A stretch of 64,000 nt of DNA from Letharia columbiana (Eukaryota; Ascomycota; Lecanoromycetes; Lecanorales; Parmeliaceae): NCBI RefSeq assembly GCF_014066305.1, contig NW_023501038.1, positions 558,001-622,000 of the forward strand, written 5' to 3'. The translations under genes were made by a program, and so were the position numbers. Shown here one piece after another: positions 41,248-51,305 of this stretch. The notes under the pieces were generated by a model. That model made no database searches, had not been told where the DNA came from, and worked only from the letters and a program-made list of their open reading frames with translations. Numbering within the stretch: position 1 is the first letter of the stretch; every line of letters begins with the position of its first letter.

Positions 41248-41527
41248 TAATTATTAAATCTAATACGTTATAGATCTTAGCGCTACTTATATTAAGATAT
41301 TAATATTATATATTCTATATTAAAGTTCCTTTTAGAGTTTAATTTTAATAATATATCTTATATACTTAAGAGCTTAGCGGATATAGATCTACTTTATATA
41401 TCTCGAAGTTTTAATATTTCTTAGAGATTAGTTCTATTATTAAATATACTATTAAATTCTATAACGATATTACGTCTTTTATAGCTTATATTTACTAGCT
41501 AACTACTAGTAAACTACGCCCTTATAA
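41248..41527 (+). repeat. 3' LTR of gypsy element
   Basis: Partner of 34398-34676. The adjacent AGAAGAAAAAA tract at 41237-41247 is the probable plus-strand primer site. Right edge is placed where similarity to the left LTR stops. Confidence 0.8.
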
Positions 41528-42600
41528 TAATACTATTAAATTAATTCGAGTTATAAACGAACTATAAAAATCGATTAATAAATAAATAAAGTTTAAGAGT
41601 TCTCTAGAATAATTAGAGTTTAGAGTTTACGAATAATAGATATAAGGTGATATAAAGAGACGCGTTTTCTATATTACGCCTTTATAATAAAAATTATTAA
41701 GTATTAAGATATATAAAAATAGAGAAAAGATTATTAAAGAATATAATAAGATTATAAGTATAGATTATAACTTTTTATATATATATATCGATGATAGCGA
41801 TATCGATAATAAAATAGGTATATTAATCTACGCTTCTTAAATAAATAAGACTTAAATATAATATCTCGATAATAGCGAATATTATATTATCTACTTCGAG
41901 AAACTTAAAGAAATTAATATAGTCTATGAGATCGCTATAGATATTATATTTCTAGCGCTTATTATTTAAATTAATAATTAGATAATAATATAATTAATAG
42001 CGAATCTATAGAGATAATTAGAATAATATATCTTTAAGAGAATTATAAAAAAGCTAGTTAAGCTAAGAGAGAAAAATATATTAATTACTCTACGCTAAAT
42101 CGCCGTCTATAAAGACGTCTTAAATAATAAGATAGTAGATAAGCTTATAAAATGGGTATCGTAATAAGATATTAATAAGAATTAATACTATCTACTCTTA
42201 GCGACTAAATAGCGTATTAGAAAACTAATTAATATAAATTAAGAGGTACTCTAAAAGATATATATAAGAGGTATTAAGCTTAAAAAATATATTTTTAAAT
42301 TATATTATAGTACTATAAATTTTTATATAGAAATAAAAAAGGTTATAAGCTTAGTAGTAATATAGCTACGAATAAAGATAGCTTTTAAAAATCTTCTTTA
42401 TATATATCGAGTAATTAATATATTTAAATATATCTATAAGAAGAGTAATTAGACTTAAAATTATATTTTTAGAATATATCTCTTATTTAAGAAAGATAGA
42501 CTAGTTACTTAAGATAACTAGTCAATTAATATTAAAGAGATTTTATCTAAATCGAATCTAATAATAAAAGCGATAAAATTTATAATAAAGATATAAACGC
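41528..42600 (+). pseudogene. LINE relic, 3' part: RNase H and C-terminal zinc motif
   Basis: Past the gypsy element the LINE frame resumes. At about 41771-41850 it reads LYIYIDDSDIDNKIGILIYAS, matching the start of LINE RNase H (native YTDGSG...GAA), with Gly-to-Asp and Ala-to-Ile/Leu changes. At about 42385-42500 it reads LRIKIAFKNLLYIYRV, then YIYKKSN and NYIFRIYLLFKKDRL, which is the LRTGKIGF...C.C...T..H.L..C..F motif at the end of ORF2 with the cysteines turned to Tyr. This locates the ORF2 end near 42530. The order proves that the sequences on both sides of the gypsy element belong to one LINE. Confidence 0.68.
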
Positions 42601-44379
42601 TGAAAGTTTTTAGTAAGATTAAGATCTAATATAAATATACGATATCGTATTAAGATTTTCTATATTAAAATAACTTATAATCTATATATTAAAGAATATA
42701 AAGATAATAATATATCTCTAAGAAGTTATAGATTAGAGTTAATCTATATATTTTAATATTCTTAAATAAATAATATTTAATCACTCTATCTATAGGTTAT
42801 TTTATTAATATTATTAATATTATTTTCTTTTTCTTTTTATATTTATCTTCTACTCTTCGATATAATATTAATCGAAAGTACTAGATATAACGCTTCGAGA
42901 ACTCTAAAAATCTTATAGACGTTAGCTTTTATAAGAAATATCTTTATTTATTATTACTCTCTAATAATAATAGAATATTATTATTAGAAGTTATTATTCT
43001 TACTATTAGAGATTAAATATAATACCTCTTATAACTTATTTAAAGGTAATTATTATATCTCTAAGTAAGCTAAAAATATATTAATTATATTAATTAGTCT
43101 TTTTATATTTAAAAACCCGATACGCGCTATAGCGGGGAGTCTTCTTAACTTAATAATTAAATATAATAGCCTTATAGTCTATAGAATAATAAATATATAA
43201 GTTTAATAGAATAAGTATAATATTAGAAGTAATAAGCGATATAAGAGATAAGGCTTTCGAGGATCTTAGAAAGAGAAGTAGATATCTTATAATTTTATTA
43301 TAGTCTCGAATAGTAAAATAAAAGTAATATCTCGATTCTAATTTTATAAAATAAGATATATATTATATAGACTCGGGTATAGATTATAGGGCCTTTTTAA
43401 TATTAATATTATTATCTTCTCGAGATAATCTCTATCGCGAGAATAATAATAAGAGAGAGAGCTTCTAAACTTAAGAAGATCGACTAAATCTTAAATTAAT
43501 ATAGAAGAATATAATGAATTTAATACTTATCTATAGTAATATAATCTTATCTCTTTAATCTTACTCTCTCGAGTAAATAGCTTATAATATATCTATCTAT
43601 AGAATTAATAGACGAAATCGTATATATAAAATACTCTTATTATAGATAGTTACTAGAGAAATAATTACTCTATTAATAAAATAGTCGATAGTCGTAATTT
43701 ATAATAAGAGATTATATATAATCTCGAAGCTTTTATCTTTCTTTTAATATAAATTATATCTAATTTTCAGCTCTTAAATCTTTATTTATATTAATAAATC
43801 TTAGATATAATCTCTAATCGATTAAGTTAAATCTTATTATTCTCGATCTTATCTATAATATCTTATAATATCTTTCTACTCTTAATAATAATTATCGTAA
43901 TTAAGATATTTAAAGAGATATAAAAATACTATATTTTATATATAATATAGAATATATTAACGTTATTATATTTAAAGATAATCGTCTATAGCTTTAAATA
44001 TAGTCGAGAAAATAGAACTAGAATCGAATATAATACTATTAAAGACTTATAAAATACTCTTTTAAAGAAGTATAATAATAATTATATCGCTTTATTAAGG
44101 GAGCTAGACAATTTATAACGAATAATTAAACTCGAATACCTTCGCTTTAAAGCTATAGCCTTTATATAAGACGAGAATTTAAAGAGATAATACGTTTTTA
44201 TAATAAATATGAGTATAGACTCTCTTACGGAAGACTCTCTAGCGAAACTAGCCGATCTACCCCCGAGCGAATATATGATCTATTATTTCGAGGCGATATC
44301 ATAGATAATAATTATTGATGTATGGAAAAGAATATATCTAATACTTACTTACTTACTATGCGATACGGTAGTAGTATAC
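42601..44379. other. RIP-degraded block between LINE end and MITE
   Basis: AT-rich and RIP-mutated, without an intact gene. The last part (about 43996-44303, plus strand) reads as a protein C-terminus with only a few TAA stops, ending SLAKLADLPPSEYMIYYF and a TAG. It is less damaged than the rest; the family is not recognised. Confidence 0.55.
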
Positions 44380-44382
44380 TTA

Positions 44383-44828
44383 GAGCCCCTTCGATAACCA
44401 CATATTTTCAAATTATGCCAACATATTTTCAACTTAGCGTACTCTTAATACACGGTTACGTTCGGTAACCATATTTTCACTTCATATACCAGGCACATAT
44501 TGCACATTAAAATATGTAAATTAAAGTTTAACCCAAAAAAAAAAGGCCCCCCCCAGCAACCCCCGGCCAAAATTATAAAAAAAAAAAACAGGCCCAAAAC
44601 CCAAAAAAACAAACCCCCCAAACAAAATTTTTAAATTAAACTAATATTAAAACCTACATTCGATTCTTACTCAGCGAGATTACGAGGTTACCGAACCGAA
44701 ACCGTACATATATTTAACATATTTTCAAGTGTCTACTAGTGCTGTTTTGAACCCACATTCCATTTGCCAAGAGGTGGGGTATTATACGTTGGCATATTTT
44801 GAAAATATGTGGTTACCGAAAGGGGCCC
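44383..44828. mobile_element. PIF/Harbinger-like MITE, not RIP-mutated
   Basis: The left end reads GAGCCCCTTCGATAACCACATATTTTCAAA and the right end is its near-perfect inverse (TTTTGAAAATATGTGGTTACCGAAAGGGGCCC), giving inverted repeats of about 45 bp. TTA occurs on both sides (44380-44382 and 44829-44831). A 3-bp TTA duplication with G/C-rich GGGCCC-type ends is typical of PIF/Harbinger elements. There is no coding capacity; at 446 bp it is a non-autonomous derivative. CA and TG are abundant, so it arrived after RIP or escaped it. The interior (44535-44640) has odd homopolymer runs. Confidence 0.75.
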
Positions 44829-44884
44829 TTAGAGAAGCCGACGTAGAAAAAATCCTTAGGATGGATTTTTAGGAGCCTTTTTGT

Positions 44885-45070
44885 GAAAAAAAAAAAATTT
44901 AAAAATTAATAAAAAATTTATAAAAGGGGGGGGGTAAAAAAAAAATTTAAAAAAAGGGGGGAGGGGGGGGGAAAAAAAAAAAAAAAAAAAAAACCAAAAA
45001 AAAAAAAAAAAAAAAAAAAATATAAGAAGAAGGACCGCCTAAAAAAAAAAAAAACTTAAAAAAGGGTAAT

Positions 45071-45122
<52 letters not shown>

Positions 45123-45141
45123 AAAAAAACACCCCCCCCCC

Positions 45142-45181
<40 letters not shown>

Positions 45182-45184
45182 AAG

Positions 45185-45227
<43 letters not shown>

Positions 45228-45240
45228 AAGAAAGAGAAAA
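44885..45240. repeat. Homopolymer-dominated low-complexity tract
   Basis: Almost only runs of A with interspersed runs of G or C, some longer than 30 bases. A related stretch at 45365-45500 has long C, G and A runs around a (CA)n microsatellite near 45449-45467. Nothing can be coded or recognised here. The texture differs from both compartments and may be sequencing or assembly noise at the border. Confidence 0.8.
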
Positions 45241-45648
45241 AATGGGGGGTATGGCCCTGAAGATAACCCCTTTAATTAGCACTATTTCTTCTCTTCTCTT
45301 TTCTCTATATCTTTGTATATATCAGATATATGGGTTACTCTAGATAGCACATTGTATAAAAAAACCGGAACAGGCCAAAAGGCCGGGGGGGAAAAAACCC
45401 CCCCCCTCTTCCCTATATGGCTGGGGGGCCCCCCCCCAAAAAAAAAAACACACACACACACACACACCCAGGCCCCCCCCCCCCCCCCAAATTTTGACGC
45501 ATCCCCGACCATCATCTCGACCACCAATCCCATTAAAACGATCATCAACCTGCGGAGATACTTCGATTGTGTCTTCTCAAAGCTCTCGAGCTCTCGTTAA
45601 CCATGGCATGACTTTTCACACAACGTCCATCCTTCAAGCACTCCCTCC
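45241..45648. other. Border sequence and upstream region of flavin-reductase gene
   Basis: Mixed sequence: a pyrimidine-rich stretch at 45285-45310, homopolymer runs and a CA microsatellite at 45365-45490, then normal-complexity DNA from about 45495 that probably holds the promoter of the gene starting at 45649. The open frames on both strands here are products of homopolymers. No TATA box can be named with confidence. Confidence 0.5.
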
Positions 45649-46514
45649 ATGACCACGCGCCATGGCTTCTCCTCCGCCGCTCTCCGTCTTCTTCGCCGGC
45701 CACCACCGTCTGCCTCGTACGGCAGAAGCTTCAGCGCCTCTAGGCACCTGAAGGAGCAAGATCCGGAGGAAAACGATCCTCCCCCCGAAAAGACCGACTA
45801 TGATTACCGGAAACCAAGCTATGCAGCTCGGCGCAACTGTATGCTCCACCGTTCCGAGCACCCTGTCGGATACTAATGACCCGTTCGACCGCAGTCCCGG
45901 CTCATATACGACACCTGATGCGCTCCACGCCGAATCCTCTCACCGTGATCACATCCCGTTGGCCACCCCAACAATCCCAAGACGATGCGTCTGGCGCATT
46001 GGGAAACCAGCGTGACGGACCGGCACCAGAGGTTCAGGGAAAGGACGCGGACCAGCTGCCCAAGACCGCGGGCCTTCTCGTCTCCTCGTTCAATACCGTC
46101 ACGCTGACTCCCAAACCTTACGTCTCCTTCAACATCAGACTCCCCTCGAGTACTTACTTCGCCATCAAAGCCTCCTGCGAATTCACCGCCAGCGGCCTCA
46201 AAGATGCGCGGGTCGCCGATGCCTTCGTGAAGCGCAAAGTCGCGCGGGGGGATCCGTACGGTGAGAGCGTTTGGCATGGTTTGATCGAGAGTGACGGTCG
46301 CTTGAAGGAGGGCATGGGCGGAACGTGGTGGATGCGATGCAGGCTTTTGGGAGAGAAGTGCGTGGAGGTGGGAGACCACGTGGTCGTCGTGGCGAAGGTT
46401 GTGGAGTCTGGGGGCTACGAGGGCGGAGAGGGTATAGGGTTGGTTTATGCCGAAGGCGGTTACCGGAAGGTTGGGGACGTGGTGGGTGTGGACGAAGAGA
46501 AGGCCGATGGTTGA
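45649..46514 (+). CDS. Flavin-reductase-like FMN-binding protein, mitochondrial presequence
   Basis: Two exons, 45649-45838 and 45895-46514, give 269 residues. The 56-bp intron has donor GTATGC, branch site ACTAAT and acceptor GCAG, and joins the frames in phase (exon 1 is 190 nt, exon 2 is 620 nt). The N-terminus (MTTRHGFSSAALRLLRR, then FSASRHL) is basic and Ser/Ala-rich, like a mitochondrial import signal. From about residue 66 the protein matches the flavin-reductase-like split-barrel family: IRHLMRSTPNPLTVITS at the start, then SSFNTVTLTPKPYVSFNI and PSSTYFAI, which contribute to FMN binding. It probably binds FMN and may reduce flavin with NAD(P)H; the substrate is unknown. It lies at the edge of the transposon block and is convergent with the Afi1 gene. 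Confidence 0.8.
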
Positions 46515-46923
46515 AGAGAAGATTGGATTTGTAAAGGCTATCTTTGCTGCTGACCGAATCTCTCGAGCTTCTAAATGCCACCCTGATCCATCTGACTGGA
46601 AGGGCAACATGGCGGACCACTTCATCCAGCTATACAGAGACGTTCCTCCTTGTTCCCTGGAGAAAGGATGTAGATCTTAAGAGGTGACTGCATATGTTAG
46701 CAGGGAATTGTGTTGCCATAGCTGTGAGGCATGCGGTAGAAGCATTGATTGAATCTGCTTTGCACGGGCAATACACCACTATTCACGGGGACACCTCGTC
46801 AACATAGCTCTCAGTAGTTTTACTACCATCCGCTCTTAGGGTATTTAGACTGCGTAAAACCTGGTCCACGGCAAAGCAAGTCACAACAAATCATTATCAT
46901 CAATCGAAAAAGGCTATGAACAA
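46515..46923. other. Convergent intergenic region
   Basis: About 410 bp between the stops of the flavin-reductase-like gene (+) and the Afi1-like gene (-). It should hold both 3' ends. I see no further gene; the short plus-strand frame 46447-46680 is an overlap shadow. Confidence 0.6.
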
Positions 46924-49507
46924 TCAGCTCGCTCTTCCCCTACCAGCTCTCACCCTAGCATCCAATCCCAGGCCCGCCATGTTCTCCACAGGACTATTTC
47001 CTGACTCACTGCTTTTCATAATCTCCCTCTTCGCCCTGAAGAAAGCCAGCTTGGCGAACCGGCCCAGCTGAGCCCAGAAGTGCCGTCCAACTTCATGTCC
47101 CATCATCCGCTCCAGCAGCTCGACAGTTGCTACCCTGACCCTGGCACCAGGATGGAAGAGACCTAGGCTGATGTAGAACAGACCCGCATTGCTCTCCGGC
47201 GTTACGCACAACAGCTGGCACACTTCATCGTACGTCTTCACCGAGGCTGAAAGCGCAAGGTAGATAGCAGCGCTTTCATCATGGCTAAGCTTCAGACTTC
47301 GAAGACGGTCGTGCTGATGAGCAAGATCCAGCGACCGGATTGGTCTACGTTCCCACATCGCAGCAAGATCTTGAATGAAAACATAGTAGCTACGAGTGTT
47401 TCGCCAGCCTTCGATCCGCCAGACATTAGCGCCTAGCTCGCGGGCTTTTGTCCCATCATCAGGCCAGACGTATCCATGGCCGCGGACACCGTGAGCGCCA
47501 GCATCAGCTTCCGAGGCTCCGATGTATAATGCAGACGCACCGTACACTGATTCCTCGAAGGCAGCAGCAATCCGAGTAAACTTGATGATGTAGTCTCTCC
47601 ATTTTGATCGGATGGCTGATTCACCATGGCGAGAGCTAATGCTACGGACCGTGTCCTCAATAAAAGCAGTGTCGCCGGTCGGATCACCATTCGAGGCCAG
47701 AGCAGAGGCGGTTGAACCTACTCCGTTGGCGTTTGGAGCGTAAAGGGGATTTTGCTGCTGGAAATAGACCAAGCCGTCTGTTATGCCGGCATTTTCTATT
47801 CGGCTGCTAATCTTCATTCGACCCGTGGGAACATCACAAAGAAGATCCCACCATTCCGGATGATTGGCAAAGGTTGGATTTGTGACACCAGCGATGAATC
47901 CAGGCACGTTGAGTAGATCGTCTATTTTGGTGAGGTCCGTGTAGGGGAATGCATGCCGTGTGAAGCCTCGCAAGACGCCTCCAGATGCCAATGCACACGC
48001 AGCGAGGACCGCTTCAGCAACTTCACCAGAAGGTCTGTTGTGACCTAAAAAGATGACACGCTTCTGGGTAAGTAATGCGTTAACAAGGACAATGATTGGA
48101 TGGGTATAGGCGCCGCTAGGAGTCAAATGAGGGTGTAGGGCGAAAGGCTGAGGTGTAGAAGTATGGGGCGCTGAGAAGGTCTGGATCAGCCTTATGAGAG
48201 AGAAGTCGCCGACAGTTTCCGGTGAGATGCCAGTGGGTACTTTGATTGGGACGGGGATTTGATTGTACACAACCTTGGACTCGAATTCGTGTGTATCCCG
48301 GGGGACAATGTATCGCGGTCGGTGACCAACAAGATCCGGGGAGGATTTTGATGGCGAGGGTCTTGATGGTGAGGGTCTTGATGGTGAGTCTGGCGACGAT
48401 ATTGCATCGTGTTTTGCCTCCTCCGCAAGACGTTGTTGTATCATGCGATCAAACTTTTCAACGAATAAATCTTTGGTGTCGCTCGCTAGCAGAATATGTC
48501 GTTCAAGCATAGATAGTCGTGGCATTAGGGATAAATCCATGGAATTAACTGCGTTGTATAGATGTTCTAAAGTCTCCGGGAAAGGCGATTTGAAATACTC
48601 CTCGAGGGCTAATAACAAAAGTGGCTTCAATCTCGGTCAGCTTCTGCACGAGATCTCCTCGATTGCCAGGAGGTAATTAAAGGGTTTGTGTACCTTGTAA
48701 ATGTGAAGAAACGGATGCCGCGTACAAATCGCCATTGCTTTTACTACTGCACCTCTGCCAAAAGTGTGGGTTAGAACAGCATGTCCTTGGTTCGGACAGG
48801 GTACGGACACACCTTTTCGCTGATGCGTCATGTTTGGTGTTTACTAAATTTAGTACATAGATCAACGGCGGTCCTTCTCCTCCTTCTGCATCTTCTTCCT
48901 CTTCTTCCCCACCAGCCTCTGCTGTGTTCGCATCGCTGTCAACATCAGTGATGCTTTGTTCACCATCAGCACCTTCTGCATCATCCTCCGTAGCTGCTTC
49001 CTTCTCTGCACCGTCGCCTTCTGTCGCTTCCTCCTCTTCACTTGTGTCTTTATGCAGAAAAAAGATCGTCCAATCCTCCTTTCTATTGTGTACTTGGTCC
49101 GGTAACATGAGCTCCGCAAGCATATTTTCGTCACCGCTGATTGCTCCTGGATATTGATGTTCCATGATAGGCCCCCGGTCAACGTGGAAAGATGCAACAA
49201 GGATATACTCGACATGCTTCTCTGTCGTATCTGCAGGGTACTGCGATCTCAATATTCTTGCCGGCCGTGTCACACCATTGCGTTTGGGGGTCTGCTTGGT
49301 CGAGGAAGGGGTCGATGAAGTCTGTGAGCTGCTGACCGACTCCCGGTGGGGCAGACGGGGTATTGTGCTCGTACCATTGCGTATGGAAGGATTGGACGGT
49401 GTTCGAGTAGACGGAAAGGATGACAGAGAAGTCTGGCGATTAAGAACCGTGTTTGCACTACCAGTGGTGCCGCTTGTAGAAGGTCGATAGGATAGGACAG
49501 AGGTCAT
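46924..49507 (-). CDS. AFI1: Afi1/SPA-domain protein (Arf3 docking, polarity, DENN-like)
   Basis: Three exons on the minus strand, 49507-48813, 48754-48694 and 48624-46924, give 818 residues. Intron 1 (58 bp) has GTGTGT, branch CTAAC and GCAG. Intron 2 (69 bp) has GTACAC and must end at AAG to keep the frame, an unusual acceptor. Residues 1-90 are Ser/Thr/Pro-rich. Residues about 98-155 ([22 protein letters not shown]) are the Afi1 N-terminal docking module, split by an acidic stretch and resumed at [45 protein letters not shown] and [18 protein letters not shown] are hallmark SPA/DENN-like blocks. In yeast Afi1 binds Arf3 and helps place polarity factors at the bud cortex; in filamentous fungi a role at growing tips is inferred. 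Length fits the family. Confidence 0.85.
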
Positions 49508-50037
49508 TTTCGGTCAATTCGCTGGCAGGACGGTATCTCAAAGGGTGTATACAAGAAGAGAAGCATGGAAAAGAGGTATTCACTTCGCCATTACTTATAT
49601 TTTGATCAGCACAAAGTCTGGCGGTCTGACGGGAAGGCGCATACTTGTATGCATTCGACTCACAAACACCGAATAACGATAGCCAATTGCAGCATGTGTA
49701 CTCATCACGGTCGTATCAACAGATTATGAAATAGATATTAAGGAGACACCACCACTATTAGTTCGTGCCACAACTTCCCGTCTAGGGTGACATGGTCGAA
49801 TCGAGGGGTTCTGTGATCTTCAACGACCCTTGCAGCTCAGGGTTTCTACACCCTAATCTATAGATTGCGGCTGAACCCTTGGCGCGGGCTTGGCAGTAAA
49901 TCGAAGCTCTGTTTACTTTTTGCCAATTTCGGGCCCCTACAAAAGTCCATACCGATTGACGCGATTTGAAGATACCCTGGCAACTTCGGCTCCGTATCAA
50001 CTATCAGAGAGACATACATTGCTGCGCCGAGATCAAG
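49508..50037. promoter_or_regulatory. Divergent promoter region
   Basis: About 530 bp separate the start codons of the Afi1-like gene (-) and the EF-hand gene (+), so both are probably driven from here. I see no other gene and no element I can name; the short frames at 49782-50109 have no recognisable content. Confidence 0.55.
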
Positions 50038-51077
50038 ATGGTGACCTCTCCACTTCCCCAATCCGTGCTCAAAACCCCCCATTGCACCCAAATCGACACT
50101 GACAAACAACCCCCAGTCCCTACCACCAGCCTACAAACCCTCCCCCCTCTCATACGGCTCCCCACGGACTTCCCCGTTCAAACGCCCGGAATCCCCCGCT
50201 TCACCTTTCCGCCGCCCGGAATCTCCTTCCCCACCTTCCCCAGCGAACCTCGCGACGACACCCACAACCTCCCCAACCAAGACCCCACAAACTCCACTCA
50301 CGTCCCCTTTCAAACTACAAAATGCCGCCACGCCACCCTCCGCCTCCGGCAGCTGGACGCCGCGCGGTCCCACTCCCTCTCTGACAACGAGAGAACCCCC
50401 GATTTCTCCTACCCGCAGCTCCAGCACCGCTACCATGATAGCCGCGAATCAATCATACGCTACAGGAAAGCCGATGGTAAACGCTGACGCGTTGTCCAAA
50501 CTGCCCGCTTCCCAAGTGCGCGAGATGCGCGAGGGGTTTCAGATTTTGGATCGGGACAATGATGGGTTGGTCAATAGGGACGATGTGGTGGACATGCTTA
50601 CGAATCTTGGTGCGCGACTCCCGACAGACCTACATTCACAACACAGGATGCAGCCCGCTGATACGCAGGACAGGCCAAGATGCATCCACAACCGCAACTT
50701 CGCAATTCTTCCCGCCTGGGGCGCCACAAACGCTGCCTCTTCCCACATTTCTCTCAACGCTGTCGTCTCTCCTCGCGCCATTATCCTCGCAGACAGAATT
50801 GATAAATGCGTTGGCTGCATTTGATGATCATGACAGTGGAGAGATAGATGTAGGGGAGCTGAAAGATGCGTTGTTGCACACTGCGCCTGATCCGGGCGAG
50901 AGGGGAGTCAATGCTAGGGAGATAGAGGAGGTATTAGGTGGGTTTGTGGGGAGAAAGGCTTTTGGTAAGGAGATGAAAGGCTCCGGCGGCGGTGGTGGAA
51001 GAGGAGAGGTATTCCGGTATAGAGAGTGGGTTTGGGGGCTGATGGGTGGAGAGGACAAGAATGATGGGGAGAAATGA
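50038..51077 (+). CDS. EF-hand protein, myosin regulatory light-chain-like
   Basis: Proposed exons 50038-50064, 50117-50609 and 50674-51077 give 307 residues, with all phases consistent. Intron 2 (64 bp, GTGCGC, branch GCTGAT, acceptor ACAG) is well supported because it restores NLGQDA. Intron 1 (52 bp, weak donor GTGCTC, branch ACTGAC, acceptor CCAG) is less certain. Residues 1-130 are Ser/Thr/Pro-rich (TSPTKTPQTPLTSPFKL), typical phosphorylation-prone tails of fungal light chains. EF-hand 1 is DRDNDGLVNRDD (about 154-165), with Asp rather than Glu at position 12. EF-hand 2 is DDHDSGEIDVGE (about 224-235). SQFFPPGAPQTL and FLSTLSSLLAPL match Cdc4/Rlc1-like relatives. It probably binds a myosin heavy chain in cytokinesis or transport; calmodulin-like alternatives remain. 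Confidence 0.75.
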
Positions 51078-51305
51078 GGCTGCTAAAGTGCGAAACGATC
51101 GAGACGATATTCTACAAGCCAGAGATACGGAGTATAATCTGAGGGCTATACTAGCACATGTGCAATCTTTAACATAACAGATGAAGTCCAACCAAAGCCA
51201 TGCCGCAAAATGCTCATGCAACGAAGGAGCGTGCAGTCACGTACTTATACATAGCAACACCCTTGCCATCAAACTGACCCGCCAGCCTAAAAGATCCCTA
51301 CCGCC

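Larger units (their letters stand above)
34398..41527 (+). mobile_element. Ty3/gypsy chromovirus relic with both LTRs
   Basis: Two direct repeats of about 280 bp (34398-34676 and 41248-41527) enclose 6.6 kb in which the plus-strand frame reads, in order, reverse transcriptase, RNase H region, integrase and chromodomain, the layout of fungal chromoviruses. A purine tract (AGAAGAAAAAA) stands directly before the right LTR. Everything is RIP-mutated and stop-ridden, so the element is dead. It is inserted in the LINE between the RT thumb and RNase H. I could not define a convincing target duplication, probably because RIP altered the flanks. A gag-like region may lie at about 34980-35860, but no zinc knuckle is readable there. 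Confidence 0.78.

Noticed and set aside
1..44379. AT-rich block as mitochondrial DNA or a nuclear mitochondrial insertion
   Set aside because: Motifs of LINE and gypsy proteins with RIP-type substitutions are present, and no mitochondrial genes or tRNAs were seen.
44380..45520. Telomere or subtelomeric end near the border
   Set aside because: There is no TTAGGG-type array, and normal genes continue on one side and transposons on the other.
45282..45600. Open frames on both strands over the homopolymer and CA-repeat border
   Set aside because: Translation is mostly runs of Gly, Pro, Lys and His-Thr from homopolymers and microsatellite; not a protein.
45873..46625. 250-residue minus-strand frame opposite the flavin-reductase-like gene
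   Set aside because: It is antisense to a well-supported spliced gene and shows no family features.
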